From CAVEFW01 sp964579575 (lineage in GTDB: Bacteria; Actinomycetota; Coriobacteriia; Coriobacteriales; Eggerthellaceae), in contig CAZOGL010000069.1 in the NCBI GenBank assembly GCA_964579575.1, positions 1-5,827 on the forward strand: DNA of 5,827 nucleotides, read 5' to 3'. A program made the position numbers and the translations under genes. Positions 1 through 5,745 of the stretch are shown here, piece after piece; position 1 is the first letter of the stretch; each line of letters begins with the position of its first letter. The notes beneath the pieces are model-generated. The model was given only the letters and a program-made list of their open reading frames with translations, made no database searches and had not been told where the DNA came from.

Positions 1-8
1 CTCTCTTG

Positions 9-80
9 CTAGCCCCCTCCTGCTGGGAGTCCATTGGGGCGACGACACACTAGCCAAGGTGACGACGTACTAGCCCCCTC
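9..80. repeat. Short direct repeats with CTAGCC motifs upstream of idi
   Basis: CTAGCC occurs at 9-14, 50-55 and 70-75. The 11-mer CTAGCCCCCTC is exact at 9-19 and 70-80. The 15-mers at 41-55 and 61-75 (GACGAC..ACTAGCC) differ at two bases and are 20 nt apart. CTCTCTTGC is also exact at 1-9 and 78-86. No reading frame here looks coding. The array is cut by the window edge, so its full extent and role are unknown. It could be a remnant of tandem duplication or an operator region for idi. Confidence 0.5.
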
Positions 81-82
81 TC

Positions 83-110
83 TTGCCGCAAATCTATTGC
101 GCCATAGGAT
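83..110 (+). promoter_or_regulatory. Probable sigma-70-type promoter of idi
   Basis: A -35-like TTGCCG (83-88) and a -10-like TAGGAT (105-110) are separated by 16 nt. Each matches the consensus at four positions. Transcription would begin near 117. That lies downstream of an upstream in-frame ATG at 114 and upstream of the ATG at 150, so it favours 150 as the true start. The call is from visual consensus only. Confidence 0.4.
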
Positions 111-149
111 AGAATGGACCCATACCACCCGAGGAAGAAAGCCGGTGAT

Positions 150-668
150 ATGGAAGATCAGCTCATTCTTGTCGACATGAACGACAATGCAATCGGAAGC
201 GCGGGAAAACTTGAGACCCACGTCCAAGGCCGACTTCATCGCGCCTTCTCCCTCTTCGTCATCTCGGACGGACGCATGCTCATCCACCGTCGTGCCGACG
301 GCAAATACCATTCCGGAGGCCTTTGGACCAACGCGGTATGCTCCCACCCCCGCGCAGGCGAGGAGTTGGAGGACGCCGTGGTGCGACGTTCCAAGCAAGA
401 ACTCGGATTGATGTTGGACGCTTGTCCCCCTGAGGTGTTCGACTTCATCTACCGTACCGACTTCGGGGAGTTGAGCGAATACGAGTACGACCACGTGTTC
501 CTGCTCCAAACAAAGGAGCCCCCTGTCCTTGAGCCCAACCCTGAGGAGATCGGCGCCGTCGAGTGGGTGGCGCTCGATGAGCTCTCCCAACGCCTGCTTA
601 CACACCCCGAGACCTTCACGACGTGGTTCATCACCGCCGCTCCCAAGGTCATATCCCTCGCCCGTTAG
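150..668 (+). CDS. idi: Isopentenyl-diphosphate delta-isomerase, type 1 (Nudix fold)
   Basis: Cytosolic metal-dependent enzyme that interconverts isopentenyl and dimethylallyl diphosphate, the building blocks of isoprenoids such as undecaprenyl and quinone chains. The 172-residue product is near the family's usual bacterial length (E. coli about 182). Visible family features, numbered from this start, are the metal-binding histidines in THVQGRLH (H24, H30), the catalytic-cysteine motif TNAVCSHP (C64, H66), and the modified Nudix helix GEELEDAVVRRSKQELG (E84). SEYEYDHVF supplies the second catalytic/metal glutamate pair (E110, E112), and W159 lies near the C terminus. An ATG at 114 is in frame, but the ATG at 150 is preferred. 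GAGGAAG at 131-137 lies 12 nt upstream (slightly long), the probable promoter would put the RNA 5' end near 117, and homology begins at EDQLILVD. It stands alone on the plus strand, convergent with galU. The residue functions are known from the E. coli enzyme. Confidence 0.93.
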   Translation: MEDQLILVDMNDNAIGSAGKLETHVQGRLHRAFSLFVISDGRMLIHRRADGKYHSGGLWTNAVCSHPRAGEELEDAVVRRSKQELGLMLDACPPEVFDFIYRTDFGELSEYEYDHVFLLQTKEPPVLEPNPEEIGAVEWVALDELSQRLLTHPETFTTWFITAAPKVISLAR

Positions 669-677
669 GACAAGGAC
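654..677 (+). repeat. Direct repeat copy 1, spanning the idi stop codon
   Basis: This 24-nt stretch covers the last idi codons, the TAG stop and nine bases beyond. It recurs 66 nt downstream at 720-743 with only two mismatches. This copy is partly coding, so it is the likely source of the duplication (inference). Confidence 0.6.
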
Positions 678-719
678 AGCGGAGAACACGTCGAGGTCGT
701 ACCTGTTCATCTCATAGTG

Positions 720-743
720 TCCCTCGCCCGTGAGGGCAAGGAC
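720..743 (+). repeat. Direct repeat copy 2, noncoding duplicate of the idi 3' end
   Basis: It matches 654-677 at 22 of 24 positions. The two differences (T to G, A to G) turn the segment into a small perfect hairpin, CCCTC (721-725) and GAGGG (732-736) around a six-base loop. The first copy cannot form this. It lies in the idi 3' untranslated region, upstream of the main terminator-like hairpin. Confidence 0.6.
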
Positions 744-762
744 CGTCAAAAGAAGAGCAAAC

Positions 763-805
763 AGCAAGCGGCCCGAAAGCGCTTTCACGTTTCGGGCCGC
801 TTGCT
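763..805. terminator. Strong hairpin, probable bidirectional terminator between convergent genes
   Basis: A perfect 16-bp inverted repeat pairs AGCAAGCGGCCCGAAA (763-778) with its exact reverse complement (790-805), leaving an 11-nt loop. On the plus strand it is followed by a moderately T-rich tail (TATGTGTTT). It fits as the idi terminator, 95 nt after the stop. On the minus strand the stem is followed by a T-rich run (GTTTGCTCTTCTTTT), so it could also stop leftward RNA from galU or from the promoter-like element at 828-855. Neither tail is an uninterrupted T run, so termination is inferred and the hairpin itself is certain. Confidence 0.75.
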
Positions 806-827
806 TATGTGTTTCAGACCACCTCAG

Positions 828-855
828 ATAATAGACTATGTCTTATATAAGTCAA
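828..855 (-). promoter_or_regulatory. Leftward sigma-70-type promoter-like element
   Basis: Read on the minus strand, TTGACT (850-855) and TATTAT (828-833) each match the -35/-10 consensus at five of six positions, with a 16-nt spacer. Transcription would start near 821 and meet the 16-bp hairpin within about 20 nt. No gene with a ribosome binding site follows. It might drive a short structured RNA or RNA antisense to idi. It might also be a chance match, since this stretch is AT-rich. Confidence 0.4.
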
Positions 856-906
856 GGCCTTATTTATGAAAATTTTTCAAACGATAAAAATACTGAGTCA
901 ACACAA

Positions 907-954
907 GCAATCGCCAATTGCCGAAATCGCAGACTTTTGAAATCGCAAGCTTCC
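907..954. repeat. Three short repeats in exact 16-nt phase
   Basis: AATCGC recurs at 909-914, 925-930 and 941-946, exactly 16 nt apart. The second and third copies share the nine-mer GAAATCGCA (923-931, 939-947). The first copy is more diverged and contains a five-base inverted repeat, GCAAT/ATTGC. They lie just after the galU stop codon, in its 3' untranslated region. No function can be assigned. Confidence 0.45.
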
Positions 955-975
955 GGAAACGATGGCAACAAATGG

Positions 976-1791
976 CTACTTGGCATTCTTGCGGGCGAAC
1001 AGGATATTGTTCGTCTCAAGCCAGCTCTCCACCGTGCCCACATCAAAGCCGTCAGCGGGGTCGATGACGAGGGCGTACATTTCCTCCTCGCGCAGGACGG
1101 CGTCAAGGGCATCGGTCAGTTGAATCTCACCGGCGACGGTGGGTTTCGCATCAGCCAAAAGCTCCATGACGCGAGGAGAGAGCAGATAGCGTCCAAAGAT
1201 GGCAAGGTCGGTGGGTGCCTCGTCAACCGGGGGCTTCTCCACAAGGCGGTCGATCTTCCAAACATCGTCATCGAGCTTCACGCCGGCGATGACGCCAAAA
1301 CGGTCCACCTTCTCGTGCTCGACCGGCATGACGGCGATGACACTTGCACCGTTGTGGGCGTCAGAGATCGCCTGCATGGCCGGAAGCATCTTGTTGTCCG
1401 GAACGAGAACATCACCAAGGAGGACGTAGAAGGGCTCGCCTGCCGTCTTCTCGTGGGCGCAATAGATGGCGTGTCCCAAGCCCAAAGGCTCGTCTTGATA
1501 GACGTAGCTCACATTGAGGTTACCCGCATGGGCCACAGCATCGGCGTACTTGTCCTTACCGCGCTCGCGCAGCATGTTCTCGAGCTCGGGGTTGGGAGTA
1601 AAATGCTCCTCGATGGACTTCTTGTCGCGACTGTTGATGATGACTACTTCGTCAGCGGCGCTTGCCAAGCCCTCCTCGACAACATATTGGATAGCAGGAC
1701 GATCCACGACCAAAAGCATTTCTTTGGGTTGGGCCTTGGTTGCAGGAAGAAAGCGGGAACCGAGTCCTGCGGCAGGAATGAGAGCTTTCAT
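976..1791 (-). CDS. galU: UTP-glucose-1-phosphate uridylyltransferase
   Basis: Cytosolic nucleotidyltransferase making UDP-glucose and pyrophosphate from UTP and glucose 1-phosphate, for glycans, glycolipids and galactose use. At 271 residues it is somewhat shorter than the usual 290-300. Family motifs in order: the N-terminal nucleotide-binding loop ALIPAAGLGSRFLPATK (3-19) with PKEML (22-26), QDEPLGLGHA (99-108), LLGDVLV with the metal-binding aspartate D127, VEKP (184-187) followed by IFGRYLLSP, GEIQLTDAL (221-229), and GFDVGT (248-253) near the end. The ATG start is supported by GAGGAG (minus strand, 1797-1802), only 5 nt upstream. The C-terminal end after DVGT is short and differs from the E. 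coli form, which probably explains the reduced length. It is convergent with idi and lies 257 nt downstream of the transporter gene on the same strand, probably with its own promoter. RmlA or GlgC are less likely because GEIQLTDA and the N-terminal loop spacing are GalU-like. Confidence 0.93.
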   Translation of the reverse strand: MKALIPAAGLGSRFLPATKAQPKEMLLVVDRPAIQYVVEEGLASAADEVVIINSRDKKSIEEHFTPNPELENMLRERGKDKYADAVAHAGNLNVSYVYQDEPLGLGHAIYCAHEKTAGEPFYVLLGDVLVPDNKMLPAMQAISDAHNGASVIAVMPVEHEKVDRFGVIAGVKLDDDVWKIDRLVEKPPVDEAPTDLAIFGRYLLSPRVMELLADAKPTVAGEIQLTDALDAVLREEEMYALVIDPADGFDVGTVESWLETNNILFARKNAK

Positions 1792-1822
1792 GCATACTCC
1801 TCAGGTATCGAGCAAATGGTAG

Positions 1823-1851
1823 AACCTATAGGTTTTCATGATACTACGCAA
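1823..1851 (-). promoter_or_regulatory. Possible galU promoter with a 12-bp palindrome
   Basis: AACCTATAGGTT at 1823-1834 is a perfect palindrome about 31 nt upstream of the galU start. On the minus strand it contains a -10-like TATAGG (1825-1830) and, in another register, TAGGTT (1823-1828). A TTGCGT (1846-1851) sits 15 or 17 nt upstream of these. The match is weak. The palindrome could be an operator overlapping the -10 region or simply the -10 itself. Confidence 0.3.
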
Positions 1852-1867
1852 TCTCCCCAAACGACCA

Positions 1868-1901
1868 CCGCGCCTCCAACCTCAACGGGTCAAAGGCGCG
1901 G
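1868..1901. other. Hairpin in the spacer between the transporter gene and galU
   Basis: CCGCGCC (1868-1874) pairs perfectly with GGCGCGG (1895-1901). A second short helix, ACC (1879-1881) with GGT (1888-1890), can form across a symmetrical internal loop. Neither side has a real T run: TTTT appears at 1908-1911 on the plus strand only, and the minus side has TTT. I treat it as a structured element and possible weak terminator for the transporter transcript. Confidence 0.3.
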
Positions 1902-1948
1902 CATGAGATTTTGATTCAGGTTGTCGTCTCGGAACTGGTCGCCGTAAA

Positions 1949-2072
1949 GCGCCTCCACGGGATGCTGGAGAGCTACTCGCTGCGGAGCGCCTCCCAGGAC
2001 CACGTGGCAGGGAGCGAGGAGAAGTTGCGCTACTACGATGCCAGGGAGCTACTCGCTGCGGAGCGCCTCCAC
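1949..2072 (-). repeat. Duplicated 3' tail of the transporter gene
   Basis: A 25-nt sequence covering the last transporter codons (EALRSE), the stop and four further bases (2046-2070) recurs exactly at 1970-1994, 76 nt downstream in the direction of transcription. Weaker similarity continues past the stop (GAGTAGCTC followed by CCTGGCATC versus TCCAGCATC). A third, diverged copy begins at GTGGAGGCGC (minus strand, 1949-1958), where the frame would read PVEAL. The same ten-mer lies in the gene at 2063-2072. Only the copy at 2046-2070 ends an intact gene. The others may be remnants of a lost paralogue or of slippage duplication. Confidence 0.65.
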
Positions 2073-5000
2073 AGGGTCTTTTCGGCTCGCGCTCTTCGCG
2101 GGGATGAGACCGCCGATAAACGTCAGCAAGACGCTGATGCAGACGAGGATGACCGCCGCCGCGATCGGCAGCTGCATGACGTTGGGCACATCGGTCATCG
2201 CCTCGGCGATGGCGCTTACCGGAGGACATGCGAGCGCTGTCAGGCCAACACCTATCAAACCCGCAAACAGACCGACAATGATGGTCTCTGCGTTGAACAC
2301 TTGGGAGACGTTGCCCTTGCTCGCACCCATGGCGCGCAGGATGCCAATCTCCTTGCGGCGCTCGAGGACGCTGATGTAGGTGATGATTCCGATCATGATG
2401 GAGCTGACGACAAGCGAGATCGCGACGAAGGCGATGAGCATCGTGGTAATCGCGTTGATGATCGTAGTCACACTGCTCATGAGCACGCCAACGATGTCGG
2501 TGTAGCTGATGACCTTGCTCTCATCAATTTGCTCCATACGCTCGTTGTAGCTATCGAGGATGTCGATGATCTTCTCCTTGGACTCGAAATCCCAAGGATA
2601 GATGTCGATGCCGGAGGGTTTGGCGTAGTCGGCGTATCCGAGCTCCCTCAGATTCGAGTCCGCGCTCGCGGTATCGCTTGACATGAGGGACATCATGAGC
2701 TCGGTAAGCTGGGTCTCATCCATGTTGAATTGGAAGGCATTCGCAAACGCGCTCGTGTCGATGCTCATCGAACCGCTCAACGCGGAGCCCAACGTGCTCA
2801 TTGCCTGGCTCATGGTCTGCATGGCGCTCGAGAGGGCACTCACCGTCTCGAGCATGGCCGCGCCTATCTCTCCCGTCGTGTCGAGCAGGATGTCCTTCAT
2901 CACGGAGCTATCGAGGGATGATTGGAGCTTTGCCATCAAAAACGGCTTGAGCTGGTCGGTAAGGTAGGACTGCACAAACGCGGTCGCGTCATCGGAAAGG
3001 TCGGTGCAATCGATGGCGCCAGACAAAGCCGCATCGACAACCGATTGCGCCGCACTGGAGCTCAGATAGTCCTCAACGCTCGGCAAGTCGGCACCGGACA
3101 TCGAGGCGGACACATATTGCGAGATATAGCCCGCCGCCTCAGTCGCAAATACCGTCGTGGCCTGCGTGGCAAAATCGTTTTGAAGGTAGTTCATGAGTTT
3201 CGTACCCACCGCATATTGGTCGGCCGGGGACAAAGAACTCATATCGGGTTGGGGCGTCCCGTCGTACAAAGACGCCACGAAACTCGGAGCCAGGCTGTTC
3301 ACCGCCTCAGTGATGGCGTCCTTGATAGCGTTTTCGGCCGTGGTCCCAAGGTCGGGGACGCTCGAAGAGATACCACTCATGTTGCCAAGGCTCGACAAAG
3401 CGCTCGTGTCCATGCTGAAGGCATTGCTCATGGCGTTGGAATCGATCGTGAACAGGGAACCAAGGTCGAAGGAGGACCCGGACTCCTCTTCCTCCTCGGC
3501 AAAGGTCTTGCCGCTGAAGACATCGACGTCCTTGTCAGCAAGCTGTTGCTTGACGATGTCGGAGTTTGCCGCGTAGTCGACGATGTGGTTGGTGAGGTCC
3601 TCCGTGTAGTACAGGCCGGAATCGAGCATGGTCACGCTCGCGTCTTCCTTGGCCTGGACGATACCGACGATTCTGAGCGTGGTACCGTTGTCGACAAGAT
3701 CGCGCATGTAGTCGGTGTCGTCGGTCTTGTCGAGCCATGTGTTGTACTCGCTGTCCTTTTGGTAGCAATCCGCCTCGTTGACCAACTTGAACGTGACGTT
3801 CATCAACTCGTCGTAGGTATAAGAGCTCGCACCCTCGGTAATCTCCAGCTCGGAGTCGCCGCTCATGAACGTGCGAATAGCCGAGGAAAGCTCGTCGGGG
3901 TCGCGAAGGTCCATGACATAGGCAAGGTAGTCGGTGATGCGGCCGGTGCTCGACAAGACCAGGACGACCTCGTCGTAGCTCTCGGGCCAATGACCCGCCT
4001 TGACGTCATATTGATCCTTGTACAGGGACTCTTGGGACGGAAGTTGTTGGAACATGTCGGATGACATGACCGAGGACGAGCTCATGAAGCTGCTTGCGGA
4101 GCTACCGTAGAGTTGGGTAATCGTGGTGTTGGGGTTAGCCTGGTGAAGCTTGCCCGAGGTATCCGAGTTGTAGATGAGCGGCGTGACACCGTAGTCGTAT
4201 TGGATGGCCTTGGCGTAATCGTAGATGTCACATTCGTCGGACTCGAGGTACTCCCTGAGGGAGGCAAGGTCGTTGTTGCCCATGCTCGAGACCATGTTCT
4301 CCACCATCTTGGCAACAGGAACGGAGTCGCTGCCACCACTACCAGTGCCCGAGTCGGAATCCACACTCGCTCCAACGAGCATGGATGTCATGTCGAAGCC
4401 AGTGCTCGTGATTTGCAGCGGATACTCCGACAATGTGTTCTCCTCGATCGAGTCGATGTAGGCGTTGACGCCCGTCGACAAGCTCAGGATCGCGGCGATG
4501 CCGATAATGCCGATCGAACCCGCGAAAGCGGTCATGATCGTACGACCCTTCTTCGTCATGAGGTTGTTGAACGAAAGCGCGAGGGCCGTCAAAAAGCTCA
4601 TCGAGCTCTTACGGATTTGCTTGGTCGATTGGTGAAAGTCGTTCTCGGTCGGAACGAAGGGGTTCGTGTCAGACGTGATGCGGCCGTCGGCCAACGTCAC
4701 GATGCGGTTTGCGTATTGCTCGGCCAGCTCCGGATTGTGGGTGACCATGATGACAAGGCGGTCTTTGGCAATCTCGGTGAGCAAATCCATGATCTGGACG
4801 CTCGTCTTTGAGTCAAGCGCACCGGTCGGCTCGTCGGCAAGCAGGATCTCGGGATTGTTGATGAGGGCGCGGGCGATGGCAACGCGCTGCATCTGACCGC
4901 CGGAAAGTTGCGAGGGGCGCTTGTTGATATGATCGTCCAAGCCAACCTGACCAAGCGCCTCGACCGCACGTTTGCGACGCTCCGCCTTCGACACGCCTGA

Positions 5001-5330
5001 CAACGTTAACGCGAGCTCGACGTTTGAGAGCACCGTCTGGTGAGGAATGAGGTTGTAGCTTTGGAACACGAAGCCAATGCGGTTGTTGCGGTAGGTGTCC
5101 CAATCGCGATCCTTGTATTCCTTCGTGGAGACGTTGTCGATGATCAAATCGCCGGTGTCGTAGTGGTCAAGGCCACCGATGATGTTGAGCGTCGTGGTCT
5201 TTCCTGAGCCCGAGGGGCCAAGGATGGCGACAAACTCGTTGTCGCGGAAGTTCAGGTTGATACCGTCGAGGGCGGTTTGGGTGAAATCCCCCGTGGTGTA
5301 TGACTTGCGAACATCAATAAGCTGAAGCAT
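2049..5330 (-). CDS. ABC transporter, fused ATPase and FtsX-type permease with giant extracytoplasmic domain
   Basis: A single 1093-residue membrane protein. Residues 1-225 are a complete LolD/MacB-type ATPase with Walker A GPSGSGKT (38-45), Q-loop Q90, signature LSGGQ (142-146), Walker B ILLADEP with catalytic E167, D-loop ALD (171-173) and switch H198. A linker leads to a first membrane helix (about 264-286). A domain of roughly 670 residues outside the membrane follows. It is rich in Ser, Ala, Asp and Met, has an acidic EEEEE run and long predicted-helical stretches, and contains no sorting motif I can see. The C terminus has three helices (about 958-984, 1016-1036, 1055-1076), with the FtsX/MacB cytoplasmic loop LERRKEIGILRAMGAS (989-1004). 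Fusion order is ATPase first, as in MacB, but the outer domain is far larger. The ATG start has GAAAGG (minus strand, 5339-5344) 8 nt upstream. No partner regulator or second permease lies in the window. Family knowledge suggests mechanotransmission, lipid/peptide export or envelope stress resistance. The substrate cannot be inferred, so I give no gene symbol. It probably works as a homodimer. Confidence 0.92.
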   Translation of the reverse strand: MLQLIDVRKSYTTGDFTQTALDGINLNFRDNEFVAILGPSGSGKTTTLNIIGGLDHYDTGDLIIDNVSTKEYKDRDWDTYRNNRIGFVFQSYNLIPHQTVLSNVELALTLSGVSKAERRKRAVEALGQVGLDDHINKRPSQLSGGQMQRVAIARALINNPEILLADEPTGALDSKTSVQIMDLLTEIAKDRLVIMVTHNPELAEQYANRIVTLADGRITSDTNPFVPTENDFHQSTKQIRKSSMSFLTALALSFNNLMTKKGRTIMTAFAGSIGIIGIAAILSLSTGVNAYIDSIEENTLSEYPLQITSTGFDMTSMLVGASVDSDSGTGSGGSDSVPVAKMVENMVSSMGNNDLASLREYLESDECDIYDYAKAIQYDYGVTPLIYNSDTSGKLHQANPNTTITQLYGSSASSFMSSSSVMSSDMFQQLPSQESLYKDQYDVKAGHWPESYDEVVLVLSSTGRITDYLAYVMDLRDPDELSSAIRTFMSGDSELEITEGASSYTYDELMNVTFKLVNEADCYQKDSEYNTWLDKTDDTDYMRDLVDNGTTLRIVGIVQAKEDASVTMLDSGLYYTEDLTNHIVDYAANSDIVKQQLADKDVDVFSGKTFAEEEEESGSSFDLGSLFTIDSNAMSNAFSMDTSALSSLGNMSGISSSVPDLGTTAENAIKDAITEAVNSLAPSFVASLYDGTPQPDMSSLSPADQYAVGTKLMNYLQNDFATQATTVFATEAAGYISQYVSASMSGADLPSVEDYLSSSAAQSVVDAALSGAIDCTDLSDDATAFVQSYLTDQLKPFLMAKLQSSLDSSVMKDILLDTTGEIGAAMLETVSALSSAMQTMSQAMSTLGSALSGSMSIDTSAFANAFQFNMDETQLTELMMSLMSSDTASADSNLRELGYADYAKPSGIDIYPWDFESKEKIIDILDSYNERMEQIDESKVISYTDIVGVLMSSVTTIINAITTMLIAFVAISLVVSSIMIGIITYISVLERRKEIGILRAMGASKGNVSQVFNAETIIVGLFAGLIGVGLTALACPPVSAIAEAMTDVPNVMQLPIAAAVILVCISVLLTFIGGLIPAKSASRKDPVEALRSE

Positions 5331-5350
5331 GGGATATGCCTTTCAAAGCG

Positions 5351-5370
5351 TCGTTTTCGACGAAAAACGA
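5351..5370 (-). other. Small hairpin in the transporter leader
   Basis: TCGTTTT (5351-5357) and AAAACGA (5364-5370) form a 7-bp stem with a six-base loop, ending about 20 nt upstream of the start codon and just before its ribosome binding site. It could be an operator or an mRNA leader structure. I see no convincing -35/-10 pair in the 124-nt gap between this gene and the tRNA terminator, so the transporter's promoter is not placed. Confidence 0.3.
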
Positions 5371-5454
5371 TAGCATACGCCCCAAGCCTTCTCCCCTGCT
5401 CACCGCCCAACCACAAGAACAAAACACACACCCATGCGCCGCCCTGTTAATCGC

Positions 5455-5482
5455 AAAAAAAGCCGCCCCGAGAGGGACGGCT
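5455..5482 (-). terminator. Rho-independent terminator of the tRNA unit
   Basis: Minus-strand RNA forms AGCCGUCCC (5474-5482) paired with GGGGCGGCU (5461-5469), nine pairs with one G-U, around a UCUC loop. A run of seven T's follows (5455-5461), of which the first also closes the stem. It begins 9 nt after the CCA end of tRNA-Glu. This is a textbook intrinsic terminator, and it also insulates the transporter gene on the same strand. Confidence 0.92.
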
Positions 5483-5491
5483 GAACAATCG

Positions 5492-5568
5492 TGGTAGCTC
5501 CGACCGGATTCGAACCGGCGACCTCCGCCTTGAGAGGGCGGCGTCCTAAACCGCTAGACGACGGAGCC
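5492..5568 (-). tRNA. tRNA-Glu (anticodon CTC)
   Basis: A 77-nt cloverleaf with encoded CCA. Acceptor GGCTCCG pairs with CGGAGCT, with a terminal G-U. The anticodon stem CCGCC/GGCGG carries the loop CTCTCAA, giving anticodon CTC for GAG codons. The T arm is GCCGG TTCGAAT CCGGT, and the D-arm region GTCTAGCGGTTTAGGAC closely resembles E. coli tRNA-Glu. It is the second gene of the unit, 18 nt after tRNA-Gln. Confidence 0.96.
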
Positions 5569-5586
5569 ACATTCGCAAGAAAAAAG

Positions 5587-5660
5587 TGGCTGGGGTGGAA
5601 GGAGTCGAACCCTCACATACGGAACCAGAATCCGCTGTCCTGCCATTAGACTACACCCCA
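5587..5660 (-). tRNA. tRNA-Gln (anticodon CTG)
   Basis: A 74-nt cloverleaf with encoded CCA. Acceptor TGGGGTG pairs with CACCCCA, followed by discriminator G and CCA. The U at position 1 is typical of bacterial tRNA-Gln. The anticodon stem GCGGA/TCCGT has loop TTCTGGT, giving anticodon CTG for CAG codons. The T arm is GAGGG TTCGACT CCTTC with one G-U. It is the first gene of the unit, transcribed leftward with tRNA-Glu. Confidence 0.96.
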
Positions 5661-5681
5661 GTAAGTCAAGCGCAAGTAGGT

Positions 5682-5710
5682 ATGTTACTGACTTGTCAAA
5701 AGGGTGTCAA
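5682..5710 (-). promoter_or_regulatory. Promoter of the tRNA-Gln/tRNA-Glu unit
   Basis: On the minus strand a perfect -35 TTGACA (5705-5710) is followed after exactly 17 nt by TAACAT (5682-5687), which matches the -10 consensus at four of six positions. A second TTGACA lies inside the spacer. The predicted start near 5675 leaves a leader of about 15 nt before tRNA-Gln, as expected for a tRNA unit. Confidence 0.7.
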
Positions 5711-5745
5711 GAAGTATTTTCAATTTGCACCCTCCAAGCAAAGGT

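Larger units (their letters stand above)
669..975. other. Convergent intergenic region between idi and galU
   Basis: I find no supported protein gene in these 307 nt. The left half (669-762) holds the duplicated idi tail. The centre holds a very stable hairpin. From about 826 to 905 the composition shifts sharply to AT-rich and contains a leftward promoter-like element. The right part, next to the galU stop, has three short repeats in 16-nt phase. A long open frame on the minus strand crosses idi into this region. It starts with GTG inside the hairpin and has no ribosome binding site, so I do not call it. Confidence 0.6.

Noticed and set aside
114..149. Upstream in-frame ATG for idi, adding 12 residues
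   Set aside because: The extra residues (MDPYHPRKKAGD) have no counterpart in the family. No ribosome binding site precedes 114, and the probable promoter would start RNA at about 117.
9..788. 259-codon open frame on the minus strand with a hydrophobic, signal-peptide-like start, downstream of the leftward promoter-like element
   Set aside because: It lies mostly antisense to the well-supported idi gene. Its GTG start is inside the 16-bp hairpin, it has no ribosome binding site, and the protein shows no recognisable domain. The open frame is explained by idi codon bias.
838..1914. 358-codon plus-strand open frame opposite galU
   Set aside because: It is the antisense mirror of galU, runs through AT-rich noncoding DNA at its start, has no ribosome binding site and shows no protein family features.
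1914..2048. A small leftward gene downstream of the transporter ending in QHPVEALYGDQF...MPRL
   Set aside because: A minus-strand frame stays open here, but it has no start codon with a ribosome binding site and resembles a known domain only through the duplicated transporter tail.
1911..4064. Long plus-strand open frames opposite the transporter gene (for example 1911-2681 and 2922-4064)
   Set aside because: They are rich in His, Arg, Asp and Val repeats typical of antisense shadows of a GC-rich gene. The minus-strand frame has full ABC and FtsX motifs.
2049..5330. Possibility that the transporter is two genes joined by an error
   Set aside because: The frame is continuous from Walker A to the FtsX tail, no internal start with a ribosome binding site was evident at the junction near residue 240, and ATPase-first fusions of this kind are an established family.
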